Source of the DNA: Lachnospiraceae bacterium
GTDB taxonomy: Bacteria; Bacillota; Clostridia; Lachnospirales; Lachnospiraceae
Reading direction: 5' to 3'
Length of the DNA: 64,000 nt
Assembly (NCBI GenBank): GCA_029053015.1
Contig: JAIDHX010000036.1
Location: 124,001 to 188,000 of the forward strand
Shown: positions 37,243-45,170 of the stretch, piece after piece
How the letters are laid out: each line of letters opens with the position of its first letter
How positions within the stretch are numbered: the first letter of the stretch is position 1
Position numbers and translations under genes: made by a program
Notes under the pieces: model-generated
Seen by the model: only the letters and a program-made list of their open reading frames with translations
Told to the model about the DNA's origin: nothing
The model's database searches: none

Positions 37243-37932
37243 ATGAGAAATAGGAAAAACATGAACAACAGAATTATAGCACTCGTAGGAGTTGTAGCGA
37301 TGACAGTAGGTATTTTAGAATTTAATAGGATGGATTATGTTGATACTAGAGAGATGATGGTCACGGAAAATGTGGTATTACCTAATTCTGTTCAGCTACC
37401 TGTTTCGCTGAGTTTGACAACAGATCCGACAAGTATCACTATTTTTGACGTTATTTCTGCAGGAAAGTATATCCTTTATTTACAGTCATTAGGGGTATTT
37501 CTTGTGGACAGCGGTGGTGAAGACGAAGGAATGGTTATAGTAACACATATGGAAGCAGAGCGACTAAAGTGCACGGAAGGAAATGAATTGGATAATATGG
37601 TAACGAGGGGCAATTCTGTAACCGCCACAATTATAAATGTACCTGTTATGCTTAGATCTTTGGTTGGCTACATAGGAGCACTGACATTTATAAGAAGAAA
37701 CGAGAGTCAATTCATGTGGAGGTGTTGGTTTATTCGAATACTAACTGATGTCTGTAAAGTGCTCTTAGCAAATTTGTCGTTTGCTATAAAGATTAAGATA
37801 GTCATAAAGGACAAAGATAATTTAGATGGCTATCCAGAGGTTGAATCAGACAATGATGAGGAACTGGGAGAAGAACTGGAGGCAGAGCAGAAAAGAAAAA
37901 GTATACATACAAAAGGTTCATTAATAAGATGA
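37243..37932 (+). CDS. Hypothetical membrane-associated protein
   Basis: Not recognised. Good start: ATG 37243 after CTGGAGGGAATAATT. 229 residues with an N-terminal hydrophobic segment (RIIALVGVVAMTVGIL) after a basic stretch, which could be an uncleaved signal. A mostly beta region follows, then a second hydrophobic patch (VPVMLRSLVGYIGALTFI) and an acidic/basic tail (ESDNDEELGEELEAEQKRK). It lies alone in the distal part of the first tuf-end module. It may be a short or decayed gene. Confidence 0.45.
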   Translation: MRNRKNMNNRIIALVGVVAMTVGILEFNRMDYVDTREMMVTENVVLPNSVQLPVSLSLTTDPTSITIFDVISAGKYILYLQSLGVFLVDSGGEDEGMVIVTHMEAERLKCTEGNELDNMVTRGNSVTATIINVPVMLRSLVGYIGALTFIRRNESQFMWRCWFIRILTDVCKVLLANLSFAIKIKIVIKDKDNLDGYPEVESDNDEELGEELEAEQKRKSIHTKGSLIR

Positions 37933-38371
37933 ACTGACCATCACAAACATATATTGAAGCTGACACTTTAAATCTCATTCCTTGAAGAAAAAGAATCACA
38001 CCTAGCAACCTTGGAAGGCACTGTTTTGAAAGGGATTCCGTAAAGGAATGGATTGTATGAATGAAGGATGTTTTATTCATACTTTGATAAAAACTTCGTT
38101 CAAAAAAAGAGTGCAGTTTTAACAAAAAATGTAGTAACCCGATTTTGAAGTTAGATTTCCTAAACGGTGATTAGGGAATTTGCATATGAGATTGAAATTT
38201 TGTGGCAAACACAACGAGAACATATTGTCTGGGAAAGATGGTATTGGTGTCCTTGGCTACAAATTGGCTACAAAAATTCTGAAAATACAGAGAAAATCAA
38301 TATTTTCAGAAAAACTAGCGACAGAAAACCCCGAAAACACGCCATTTGTCACACAAGGTTCTTCTAACCTA
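37933..38371 (+). other. Right end of the first module: decayed DNA with arm-site-like repeats
   Basis: No supported gene. At 38253-38274 an 11-bp unit TTGGCTACAAA occurs twice in perfect tandem, and at 38279-38309 there is a 9-bp inverted repeat (CTGAAAATA/TATTTTCAG). Short repeats about 100 bp from an attachment site are typical of tyrosine-recombinase arm sites. A frame through here (38180-38428) runs into the duplicated tuf end and looks like a relic, not a gene. Confidence 0.5.
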
Positions 38372-38434
38372 ATCCGTGAGGGTGGTAGAACAGTTGGTTC
38401 AGGCCGTGTTGCTACTATCATCGAGTAATCAATA
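38372..38434 (+). repeat. 63-bp tuf-end direct repeat (att-like, copy 2)
   Basis: Identical to 28296-28358, including the tuf stop codon and TCAATA after it. Downstream sequence then differs from copy 1. It marks the right boundary of the 28.4-38.4 kb module and the left boundary of the sulfoquinovose module. Confidence 0.85.
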
Positions 38435-38452
38435 GAATTACAGTAAATTCAG

Positions 38453-38485
38453 GGGTTTCGGAGATTTCTCCGGAACCCTTTTTTC
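38453..38485 (+). terminator. Terminator after tuf-end copy 2
   Basis: GGGTTTCGGAG and CTCCGGAACCC around ATTT, followed by TTTTTTC. It has the position expected of a tuf terminator but is a different sequence from the one at 28375. Confidence 0.88.
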
Positions 38486-38539
38486 TACTTTGCAACAAGT
38501 TCCGGTAATGTTCGGTAAAGTAAGACTATTGCAGCGTAC

Positions 38540-38568
38540 TTGTAAAGACCGGTCATAAGCGGTATAAT
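38540..38568 (+). promoter_or_regulatory. Promoter and possible operator of the sulfoquinovose operon
   Basis: TTGTAA (38540-38545), 17 nt, TATAAT (38563-38568). The spacer holds the 8-bp palindrome GACCGGTC (38547-38554), with a CCGG centre like LacI-type operators, so repression by a sugar-responsive regulator is plausible. No regulator gene is in the operon. Confidence 0.65.
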
Positions 38569-38617
38569 TAATTAAAACAGTTAATTCATTCAAAGAGAAG
38601 GTGAGAGGAGGATTGCG

Positions 38618-40582
38618 TTGCAGTTTGATATTAAGAGATTTGAGAATATGAGACTGGAAATCGGTATGGGGAAGAACTGTTTTTCCATGAAACGGGGGAG
38701 TTTTGTATATAGGCAGAAAAATGTAAGAATGCAGAAGCTGTCTATGAAGGAAAAAACAGCGCTTTCGGATGGGTTCGAATTGCACTATGAGGATGAAGCA
38801 GGAAGCTATGCAGGAAAAATATGCGTAAAAGTGCAGGAAAACAGGATGCAGATAGTCTGCAGAGACATGCCCTCCGAGAAAGTGAACCGTTACAGGCTGA
38901 TATTTCCGACGAATGAAGGAGAGCATATTTACGGTTGCGGAGAGACTTATTCCAAATTGGACTTAAAAGGTGAGAAGGTGCGGATCTGGGTGGCGGAGCA
39001 CCAGAATACCAGACGGATATCGAGTAAAATTATTCGCGAGAAGCTGCTGGGAAAGCACCCTGAGAGAACGCTTAAGTTTTCTGAATATGAGTCCTATTAT
39101 GCGCAGCCAACCTTTGTTTCCAGCGATAAGTATTTTGTTCATGTCAATACGAACGCCTTTGCCGAGTTTGATTTCAGCAATCGCGGGCAGATTGCGCTGG
39201 AGCTTCAGGAATCGCCGGAGATTACGATTGGATGGGGAGACAGCTTTGAGGCGGTTTCCGAGGGATTAAGCGATGTGTTAGGCAGGCAGAAGATATTGCC
39301 GGATTGGATTTATGACGGTGGGATTTTGGCTGTGCAGGAAGGCTGCGATGCAGTTGACAGAAAGATTGAGACCGCACAGAGAGCAGGCGTGAAAATAAAC
39401 GCGGTCTGGTGTCAGGACTGGTCCGGATGCAGGAGAACCGGGTTTGGATATCAGGTGATGTGGAACTGGCAGCGGGACGATGAACTGTATCCGAAACTGC
39501 CGGATAAGATAGCAGAATGGAAGAAAAAAGGTGTACGCTTTCTGGGATATATCAATCCTTTCCTTGCGATTGAGAAAAATATCTACCGGGAGGCTTCCGA
39601 AAAAGGCTACTGCGTGAAAAATAAAAAAGGGGAGGACTACATGGTAACGATCACCACCTTCCCGGCGGCCATGATAGATTTCACGAATCCGAAGGCGTAT
39701 GAATGGTATAAGAATCTAATCAAGGAAAATATGATTGGTATCGGGATGAGCGGCTGGATGGCGGATTTCGGGGAATATCTGCCGATAGACAGCGTGCTCT
39801 ACAGCGGTGAGGATCCGGAAATCCTACATAACCAGTGGCCGGCTATCTGGGCGAAGCTCAACAGAGAGGCGATTCGGGAATGTCAGATGGAGAATGAGGT
39901 TTTCTTTTTTACCCGTGCAGGGCATACGGGGACGATCGCTCACTCGGATATGATGTGGACCGGAGACCAGCATGTGGACTGGTCGGTGGACGACGGGCTG
40001 CCGTCGGTCATTCCGGCAACTCTTTCGCTGGCGATGAGCGGATTCGGGATTACCCATTCCGATGCCGGCGGTTATACGACGATCATGCATATGCGCCGCA
40101 GCAAAGAACTTCTGATGCGGTGGGAAGAGATGAATGTTTTCTCTCCGCTGTTCCGGACCCATGAGGGAAATCAACCGGTAAATAATGTACAATTTGACAG
40201 CGATGAGGAGCTGCTTGCCCATCTGGCAAAATGCACGGCAATCCATGTTTCCTTAAAAAATTATATTAAGGATTGTGTTGTGGAAGCAGTGCAGAAAGGT
40301 ATTCCTGTGATGCGTCCTCTCTTCTATCATTACGACGAGGAGGAACTGTATCAGGAGAAGGGAGAATACCTGTTAGGCAGGGATATCCTGGTGGCTCCGG
40401 TACTGCAGGAAGGCGTTAGCGAGAGAACTTGTCTTCTGCCTTCAGAGAAATGGGTGCACTTATTTTCCGGACAAGAATATGGCGGCGGGAAGGTAACAGT
40501 ACAGGCGCCAATCGGGCAGCCGCCTGTATTTATCCGCAGGAATAGTGAGAGATTTGAAGAATTAATGAAAATAACAGAATAA
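38618..40582 (+). CDS. sftG: GH31 sulfoquinovosidase
   Basis: Releases sulfoquinovose from sulfoquinovosyl glycerol, the head group of plant sulfolipid. Translation starts at a TTG (38618) 8 nt after AGAGGAGG; 654 residues. It is clearly related to E. coli YihQ. The predicted nucleophile is Asp383 in GWMADFGEY and the acid/base is Asp450 in GDQHVDWSVDDGL, with the same 67-residue spacing as YihQ Asp405/Asp472. Of the sulfonate-pocket residues recalled for YihQ (Gln262, Gln288, Arg301, Trp304, Tyr508), four are kept as Gln240, Gln266, Trp282 and Tyr486, but the Arg position is Gln279. No signal peptide, so it acts inside the cell after import. First gene of the operon. Confidence 0.9.
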   Translation: MQFDIKRFENMRLEIGMGKNCFSMKRGSFVYRQKNVRMQKLSMKEKTALSDGFELHYEDEAGSYAGKICVKVQENRMQIVCRDMPSEKVNRYRLIFPTNEGEHIYGCGETYSKLDLKGEKVRIWVAEHQNTRRISSKIIREKLLGKHPERTLKFSEYESYYAQPTFVSSDKYFVHVNTNAFAEFDFSNRGQIALELQESPEITIGWGDSFEAVSEGLSDVLGRQKILPDWIYDGGILAVQEGCDAVDRKIETAQRAGVKINAVWCQDWSGCRRTGFGYQVMWNWQRDDELYPKLPDKIAEWKKKGVRFLGYINPFLAIEKNIYREASEKGYCVKNKKGEDYMVTITTFPAAMIDFTNPKAYEWYKNLIKENMIGIGMSGWMADFGEYLPIDSVLYSGEDPEILHNQWPAIWAKLNREAIRECQMENEVFFFTRAGHTGTIAHSDMMWTGDQHVDWSVDDGLPSVIPATLSLAMSGFGITHSDAGGYTTIMHMRRSKELLMRWEEMNVFSPLFRTHEGNQPVNNVQFDSDEELLAHLAKCTAIHVSLKNYIKDCVVEAVQKGIPVMRPLFYHYDEEELYQEKGEYLLGRDILVAPVLQEGVSERTCLLPSEKWVHLFSGQEYGGGKVTVQAPIGQPPVFIRRNSERFEELMKITE

Positions 40583-40593
40583 GGAGGGCGTTT

Positions 40594-42072
40594 ATGAACA
40601 CGAAGGAAAAGAGAGAGCGGAGCATGCGTGCCAAATGTGCTTACGGCTTCGCGGATATCTACGGAGGCGGCGCTTTTGTCGTTATCAGTACCTTTTTTAC
40701 CGTATTTCTCACGAAATCACTGGGCATGTCTACTGCACTGGCAGGAACCATTCCGCTGATCGGTAAAGTATGGGATGCAATCACAGATCCGCTGATGGGG
40801 AATATCTGCGACAGAACCAAGTGCCGGTTTGGCGCCAAGAGGCTGTACATATTGATCGGAAGTGTGATATCGGCGATTACATTTGTGCTGATGTGGATTA
40901 CTTTTCCGGGAAGCACAACCGGCGGACAGTATTTCTTTTATATGCTGATGTATATGTTATTCTCGACCGGCTTTACCATTGTAATGGTTCCCTATAACGC
41001 ACTGCTTCCGGATATGGTGGATGACTATACGCTGCGCAGCCAGTTTTCCGGCGTGCGTATGATCTTTTCGACATTCGGGGCAATCCTGGCCGGATTGATC
41101 CCGACGCTGATGGTGAAAGACAATACGGACGCGTCGGCTTACCTGCGGGTGGCGATCATTTTCGGAGTCATTTTCTTTATTACGATCCTGCTGACTTTCC
41201 TCGGAACGTGGGAGCGTGAAAAAGAAGTAGTGAAGATCGGCTTTGCGCAGAGCTTTGTACAGTCGCTTACGGTATATAAGAGCAGAAGTTTCCGGCTGCT
41301 GATTGCAATTTTCCTGTGCGGACAGGGGGCGGCGGATTTCGTGACGGGACTTGCCGTGTATTATGTGGATGATGTGCTCAATGCTTACGGAGGCGGAAGG
41401 TTTACCTATCTGATGGCGATTATTCTGCTGTCGCAGTTTGTAGGCACCATCCTGTTTACGCCGATTATGGCGAAGACATCCAAGAAGTTTCCGATTATGG
41501 TAGGATTTCCTGTGAGAATTGCGGCGACATTGGCTATGCTTCTGTTCTCCCATGAAGGAGCGAACTTTACGATCATTCTGGTACTGTCGTTTATTATCGG
41601 TCTGGGAATGGCGGGTTCTTCCACCAGTATCTATGCGATATTGGCAGACTTAGCGGATGTGGATGAGCTGATTACGTCCATCAACCGACCGGCTACCTGT
41701 TCTGCAATGGCAACTTTTGTGAGAAAGATTGCTACAGGTTGTTCAAGCGCCGTGATTGGTATCCTGCTCGGATGGGTCGGATACAATGAGGTCATCGCCT
41801 CCTCCGGCGGAAGGCAGAGTGCGGCAACGCAGTCCGGGATAGCCTACATTTATGTATTTGCCCCGGTCGTACTGATGGTGGCGGCCTTGGTATTTGCCAA
41901 GATATTCCCGATGAACAAGGCGGAATTTGAAGTGGTTAAAAAAGAAATCGCCCGCAGAAAAGGCGAGGATAACAGTAAGGCCAGTGCAGAAGAGATTGCG
42001 ATCTGTGAAAAGGTAACCGGCTATTCTTACGACAGACTTTGGAACAAAGAGAATGCATTAAAATTCAAATAA
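40594..42072 (+). CDS. GPH-family cation symporter, probable sulfoquinovose (glycoside) importer
   Basis: A 492-residue, twelve-span transporter of the glycoside-pentoside-hexuronide family (MFS_2). Signatures are KCAYGFADIYGGGAFVVISTFF at the N-terminus, VWDAITDPLMGNICDRTKCRFGAKR after span 2, and YNALLPDMVDDYTLRSQFSGVRMIF. This family includes E. coli YihO, the predicted SQ importer. It begins 11 nt after the sulfoquinovosidase gene with an AAGGAGG site. Since the glycosidase lacks a signal peptide, intact SQ-glycerol is the likely substrate alongside SQ. Confidence 0.87.
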   Translation: MNTKEKRERSMRAKCAYGFADIYGGGAFVVISTFFTVFLTKSLGMSTALAGTIPLIGKVWDAITDPLMGNICDRTKCRFGAKRLYILIGSVISAITFVLMWITFPGSTTGGQYFFYMLMYMLFSTGFTIVMVPYNALLPDMVDDYTLRSQFSGVRMIFSTFGAILAGLIPTLMVKDNTDASAYLRVAIIFGVIFFITILLTFLGTWEREKEVVKIGFAQSFVQSLTVYKSRSFRLLIAIFLCGQGAADFVTGLAVYYVDDVLNAYGGGRFTYLMAIILLSQFVGTILFTPIMAKTSKKFPIMVGFPVRIAATLAMLLFSHEGANFTIILVLSFIIGLGMAGSSTSIYAILADLADVDELITSINRPATCSAMATFVRKIATGCSSAVIGILLGWVGYNEVIASSGGRQSAATQSGIAYIYVFAPVVLMVAALVFAKIFPMNKAEFEVVKKEIARRKGEDNSKASAEEIAICEKVTGYSYDRLWNKENALKFK

Positions 42073-42105
42073 AAATTACATCAAAAATCGAAGGAGAGAG
42101 AAAAG

Positions 42106-42792
42106 ATGAAATATTTTTTAGACAGCGCAAAAATGGATGAAATTAAATATGCTTATGAGACATTCGGAATTGACGGAGTGACAACGAATCCGAAACATAT
42201 CATGCTGAGCGGCAAACCGTTTCTGCGTGCAATTACGGATATTGCAGAGTGGATTAAGGAGCAGGGATTAGAGGGTTATGAGAAATTCCCGGTTTCCGTG
42301 GAAATCAATCCGCATCTTGACAATGCGCAGGAAATGATTGCCGAAGCAGAGAAAATTTCGGCAATCAGCAGTAATTTTGTCATTAAGATTCCGGCAACGG
42401 AGGCAGGTATAACCGCAGCGAGAAAATTAGAGGAAAAGGGAATCCGCACAAATGTGACATTGATCTTTTCAGCGGCACAGGCAATCCTGCCGGCGAAGAA
42501 CGGTTCGAAATTCGTATCTCCGTTTATCGGATGGAAGGAGTCAAACGGAGAGGATTGTAAGGAATATATAGAGAACATCGTAAAAATCTACAAAAATTAC
42601 GGATTTTACGGGAAGACAGAGATTATATGCGCAGCAGTGCGTACCCCCAAACAGTTTGTGGACTGTGCGGTAGCGGGAGCCGATATTGTGACAGCGGGAC
42701 TTGAAGTATATCGTGACAGCATGAAACACGCATATACCAGACAGGGCATAGAGACATTTGTGGATGCATGGGATCACACTGCAACAGAGTAA
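42106..42792 (+). CDS. sftT: 6-deoxy-6-sulfofructose transaldolase
   Basis: A 228-residue transaldolase of the short (FSA/TalC-like) type. It should cleave sulfofructose and pass the C3 ketol unit to glyceraldehyde-3-phosphate, yielding fructose-6-phosphate and sulfolactaldehyde. This is the defining step of the transaldolase sulfoglycolysis pathway (SftT, also called SqvA). The Schiff-base lysine is predicted as Lys94 in FVIKIPAT. The opening MKYFLDSAKMDEI and GVTTNPKHI are typical of the family. The substrate is assigned from the surrounding SQ genes; the fold alone would not separate it from other small transaldolases. Confidence 0.88.
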   Translation: MKYFLDSAKMDEIKYAYETFGIDGVTTNPKHIMLSGKPFLRAITDIAEWIKEQGLEGYEKFPVSVEINPHLDNAQEMIAEAEKISAISSNFVIKIPATEAGITAARKLEEKGIRTNVTLIFSAAQAILPAKNGSKFVSPFIGWKESNGEDCKEYIENIVKIYKNYGFYGKTEIICAAVRTPKQFVDCAVAGADIVTAGLEVYRDSMKHAYTRQGIETFVDAWDHTATE

Positions 42793-42820
42793 CAGAAGAG
42801 ACAGGGAAAGGATGCGGAAA

Positions 42821-43681
42821 ATGAAAATCGGATTTATAGGTTTGGGTATCATGGGTGAATCCATGTGTGAGAATATCATCAAAAAACATGACGATCAGGT
42901 ATTTGTATTTGATTTTGTGGAAGAGAAAGTAAAGCAGCTGGCCGCTAAAGGCGCCGCAGCCTGCAAGAATTCAACGGAAGTGGCAAAGCAATCGCAGGTG
43001 ATTATTTCCATGGTTCCGAAGTCGGAGCACTCTAAAAGCGTCTACACAGAGATTCTTCCGGTACTGAACGAATCAAAGACATGTATCGATATGAGTACGA
43101 TTGATCCGGCCGTTTCCGTGGAGATATCGAAGATGGTCAAAGCAACCGGAGCACAGTTCCTGGACGCTCCTGTCGTAAAGAGTAAACCGGCTGCCATTGC
43201 CGGAAAGCTCGGCATCTATGTGGGCGGCGATGAAGAGGCTTATGAGCAGATCAAACCGATTCTGTCTTATATGGGAGAAAATGTAATCCGCATGGGCGGC
43301 AACGGAAAAGGTCTGGTCATGAAGATCTGTCACAATGCGCTGGTGGCGCAGATTCAGAACGGAGTCAACGAGACTTCCGTATTGGCGGCGGCAAACGGTA
43401 TCGATATTATGACTTTTGCCCAGGCAATTTCTTACGGCGGAGGGCAGAACTTCTATCTGGATTCGAAAAAAGAAGTGATTTCCAAAGAGGATTACACGAC
43501 GGCATTTTCTGTGGAAAATATGTCCAAAGACGTCAATATCTGCATGGAACTTGCGAAAGAGTGCCAGGTATCCATGCCGGGCGCGGCGAATGTAAAGCGC
43601 GTCTATGATACAGCCATGGAAGCCGGTTACGGGAAAGAGGACTTCTGTGCTACAGTCAAAGTTGTCAGGGAGCAGAAATAA
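42821..43681 (+). CDS. Sulfolactaldehyde reductase (3-hydroxyisobutyrate dehydrogenase family)
   Basis: Predicted to reduce 3-sulfolactaldehyde to 2,3-dihydroxypropane-1-sulfonate with NADH, regenerating NAD in a fermenter. ATG 42821 (MKIGFIGLGIMG) is chosen because AAAGGA lies 8 nt upstream; the track start at 42758 lies inside sftT. 286 residues. A Rossmann GLGIMG motif is followed by SMVPKSEHS, DAPVVKSKPAAIAGKLGIYVGG and the catalytic-lysine segment GNGKGLVMKICHN. E. coli YihU, a known SLA reductase, belongs to the same family. Its stop overlaps the next start by one base. Confidence 0.87.
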   Translation: MKIGFIGLGIMGESMCENIIKKHDDQVFVFDFVEEKVKQLAAKGAAACKNSTEVAKQSQVIISMVPKSEHSKSVYTEILPVLNESKTCIDMSTIDPAVSVEISKMVKATGAQFLDAPVVKSKPAAIAGKLGIYVGGDEEAYEQIKPILSYMGENVIRMGGNGKGLVMKICHNALVAQIQNGVNETSVLAAANGIDIMTFAQAISYGGGQNFYLDSKKEVISKEDYTTAFSVENMSKDVNICMELAKECQVSMPGAANVKRVYDTAMEAGYGKEDFCATVKVVREQK

Positions 43682-44364
43682 TGGAACGTTTAGAACGCCT
43701 GAATCAGGTAAATAATGTAAAAATTTATCCGGTGGAATCGGAAGAATTTGCAAGTTACGGGAGGATTCTTCACGGATATGATTTTTCGGAAGCCATTTCC
43801 TATATGGAAAAAGAGACTTCCGTTCCGAAGAATGGAAATATCTATATTGCTTCACAGGAGGAGCTGGAAGCGCTTCCCGTTATGCAGAACGTATCCCGCC
43901 TGCTTTACGGCGGGATGCTGGTTCAGGCGGGATACTGTAACGGAAGAAACAGTACATATAATGGTTTTGAGTACCATAAAGGAAGCGAAATCAACATAGC
44001 GGTTACGGATTTTATGCTGGTGCTCGGGCATACCTGGGATATTCGGGACAATCACTACCGGAATGAGGACGCGCAGGTATTTTTCCTGCAAAAAGGAACG
44101 GCTATCGAGATGTATCAGACAACCCTGCACCTTTCGCCGCTGCGCGTGATGGAGGAAGGCTTTAAAGATATCGTAATTCTGCCCAAAGGCACCAATACTC
44201 CGCTGACGGAAGAGGAAAAAGAAAGCGCAGGTGTTGGTGACAGGGAGAAAGAGCTTCTGCTTATGCGCAATAAATGGGTGTTAGCGCATCCGGACAGAGA
44301 ACCGTTGATCAGGCAGGGTGCATATCCCGGCATCATCGGCGAGAACAAGGAATTGTTTTTTTAA
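43681..44364 (+). CDS. DUF4867-like protein of the sulfoquinovose operon
   Basis: A 227-residue cytosolic protein matching my recollection of DUF4867 proteins that travel with transaldolase-type SQ clusters. It has a beta-rich, cupin-like feel, with VQAGYCNGRNSTYNGFEYHKGSEINIAVTDFMLVLGH and FLQKGTAIEMYQTTLHLSPL. Several His and Glu residues could form a metal site. It may be an SQ isomerase, a mutarotase-like helper, or a protein still without an assigned role. The last gene of the operon is the other isomerase candidate. Start and stop overlap its neighbour by one base, so it is tightly coupled. Confidence 0.68.
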   Translation: MERLERLNQVNNVKIYPVESEEFASYGRILHGYDFSEAISYMEKETSVPKNGNIYIASQEELEALPVMQNVSRLLYGGMLVQAGYCNGRNSTYNGFEYHKGSEINIAVTDFMLVLGHTWDIRDNHYRNEDAQVFFLQKGTAIEMYQTTLHLSPLRVMEEGFKDIVILPKGTNTPLTEEEKESAGVGDREKELLLMRNKWVLAHPDREPLIRQGAYPGIIGENKELFF

Positions 44365-44382
44365 AAGGAGTATGGAAGAAAA

Positions 44383-45126
44383 ATGAAAGAATTATTTTTC
44401 TTTTTGACAATCTTCCTTGCAAATATTATCCAGGGAATTACAGGATTTGCGGGAACCATTCTTGCGATGCCGTTTGGTATTATGCTGATGGGATATGATG
44501 TGACAAAGCCGGTATTGAATGTGCTGGGATTATTGTCAGGTATCTACGTATTTCTGGGTAACCGCGAGCATGTGAACCGGAAAGAATTAAAGCGGATTGT
44601 TCTTGTCATGGTAATCGGTATCTTTGCAGGCATGGGGCTGAAAAATTTTGTCGGAACCAACCAAATGATTTTATATCAGGCATTGGGAAGCTTCGTAGTC
44701 CTGCTTGCCGTGCATGGTCTGTACCGGATGATGGCAGCTAGGAAAAAGCAGGAAGAGGACGGGCAAAAGGAACACCGCCTGAAGGACTTCCTGCTCTTAA
44801 CTGCGGCGGGAGTCGTACATGGCATCTTTGTGTCAGGAGGTCCGCTGCTGATTGGATATCTGACCGGAAGGATATCTGACAAAAGGTCTTTTCGGGCTAC
44901 GATTTCCACTGTCTGGATTTTGCTGAATACCATTATATTGATTGGGGATATCCATGCGGGGATGTGGAATAAAGACAATCTGTGCATTCTGGGTATCTCT
45001 TTTCCGGTTTTGATGGCCGGAATGTTTGTAGGCGGGAAATTGTATCGGATTATGAGCCAGAAATTTTTCATGATTCTGACATATGTTTTGCTGCTGATTT
45101 CGGGAGTGACACTATTTTGCAAATAG
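44383..45126 (+). CDS. TauE/SafE-family sulfonate exporter
   Basis: A 247-residue membrane protein with about eight spans and the family's two-half layout. GITGFAGTILAMPFGIMLMG near the N-terminus is echoed by AAGVVHGIFVSGGPLLIGYL in the second half. Members export organosulfonates or sulfite. Here the natural cargo is dihydroxypropanesulfonate made by the reductase two genes upstream. It lies 18 nt after the DUF4867-like gene with an AAAGGAG site. Confidence 0.85.
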   Translation: MKELFFFLTIFLANIIQGITGFAGTILAMPFGIMLMGYDVTKPVLNVLGLLSGIYVFLGNREHVNRKELKRIVLVMVIGIFAGMGLKNFVGTNQMILYQALGSFVVLLAVHGLYRMMAARKKQEEDGQKEHRLKDFLLLTAAGVVHGIFVSGGPLLIGYLTGRISDKRSFRATISTVWILLNTIILIGDIHAGMWNKDNLCILGISFPVLMAGMFVGGKLYRIMSQKFFMILTYVLLLISGVTLFCK

Positions 45127-45170
45127 GAAGATGAAAAGGAGAAGGTTGAGAAAGGAGCAAGGGTATCATA

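Noticed and set aside
38180-38428. 82-aa ORF ending in the last residues of EF-Tu
   Set aside because: It exists because the duplicated tuf end stays in frame with preceding decayed DNA. There is no ribosome binding site and the upstream part matches nothing. It is kept as evidence for the repeat, not as a gene.
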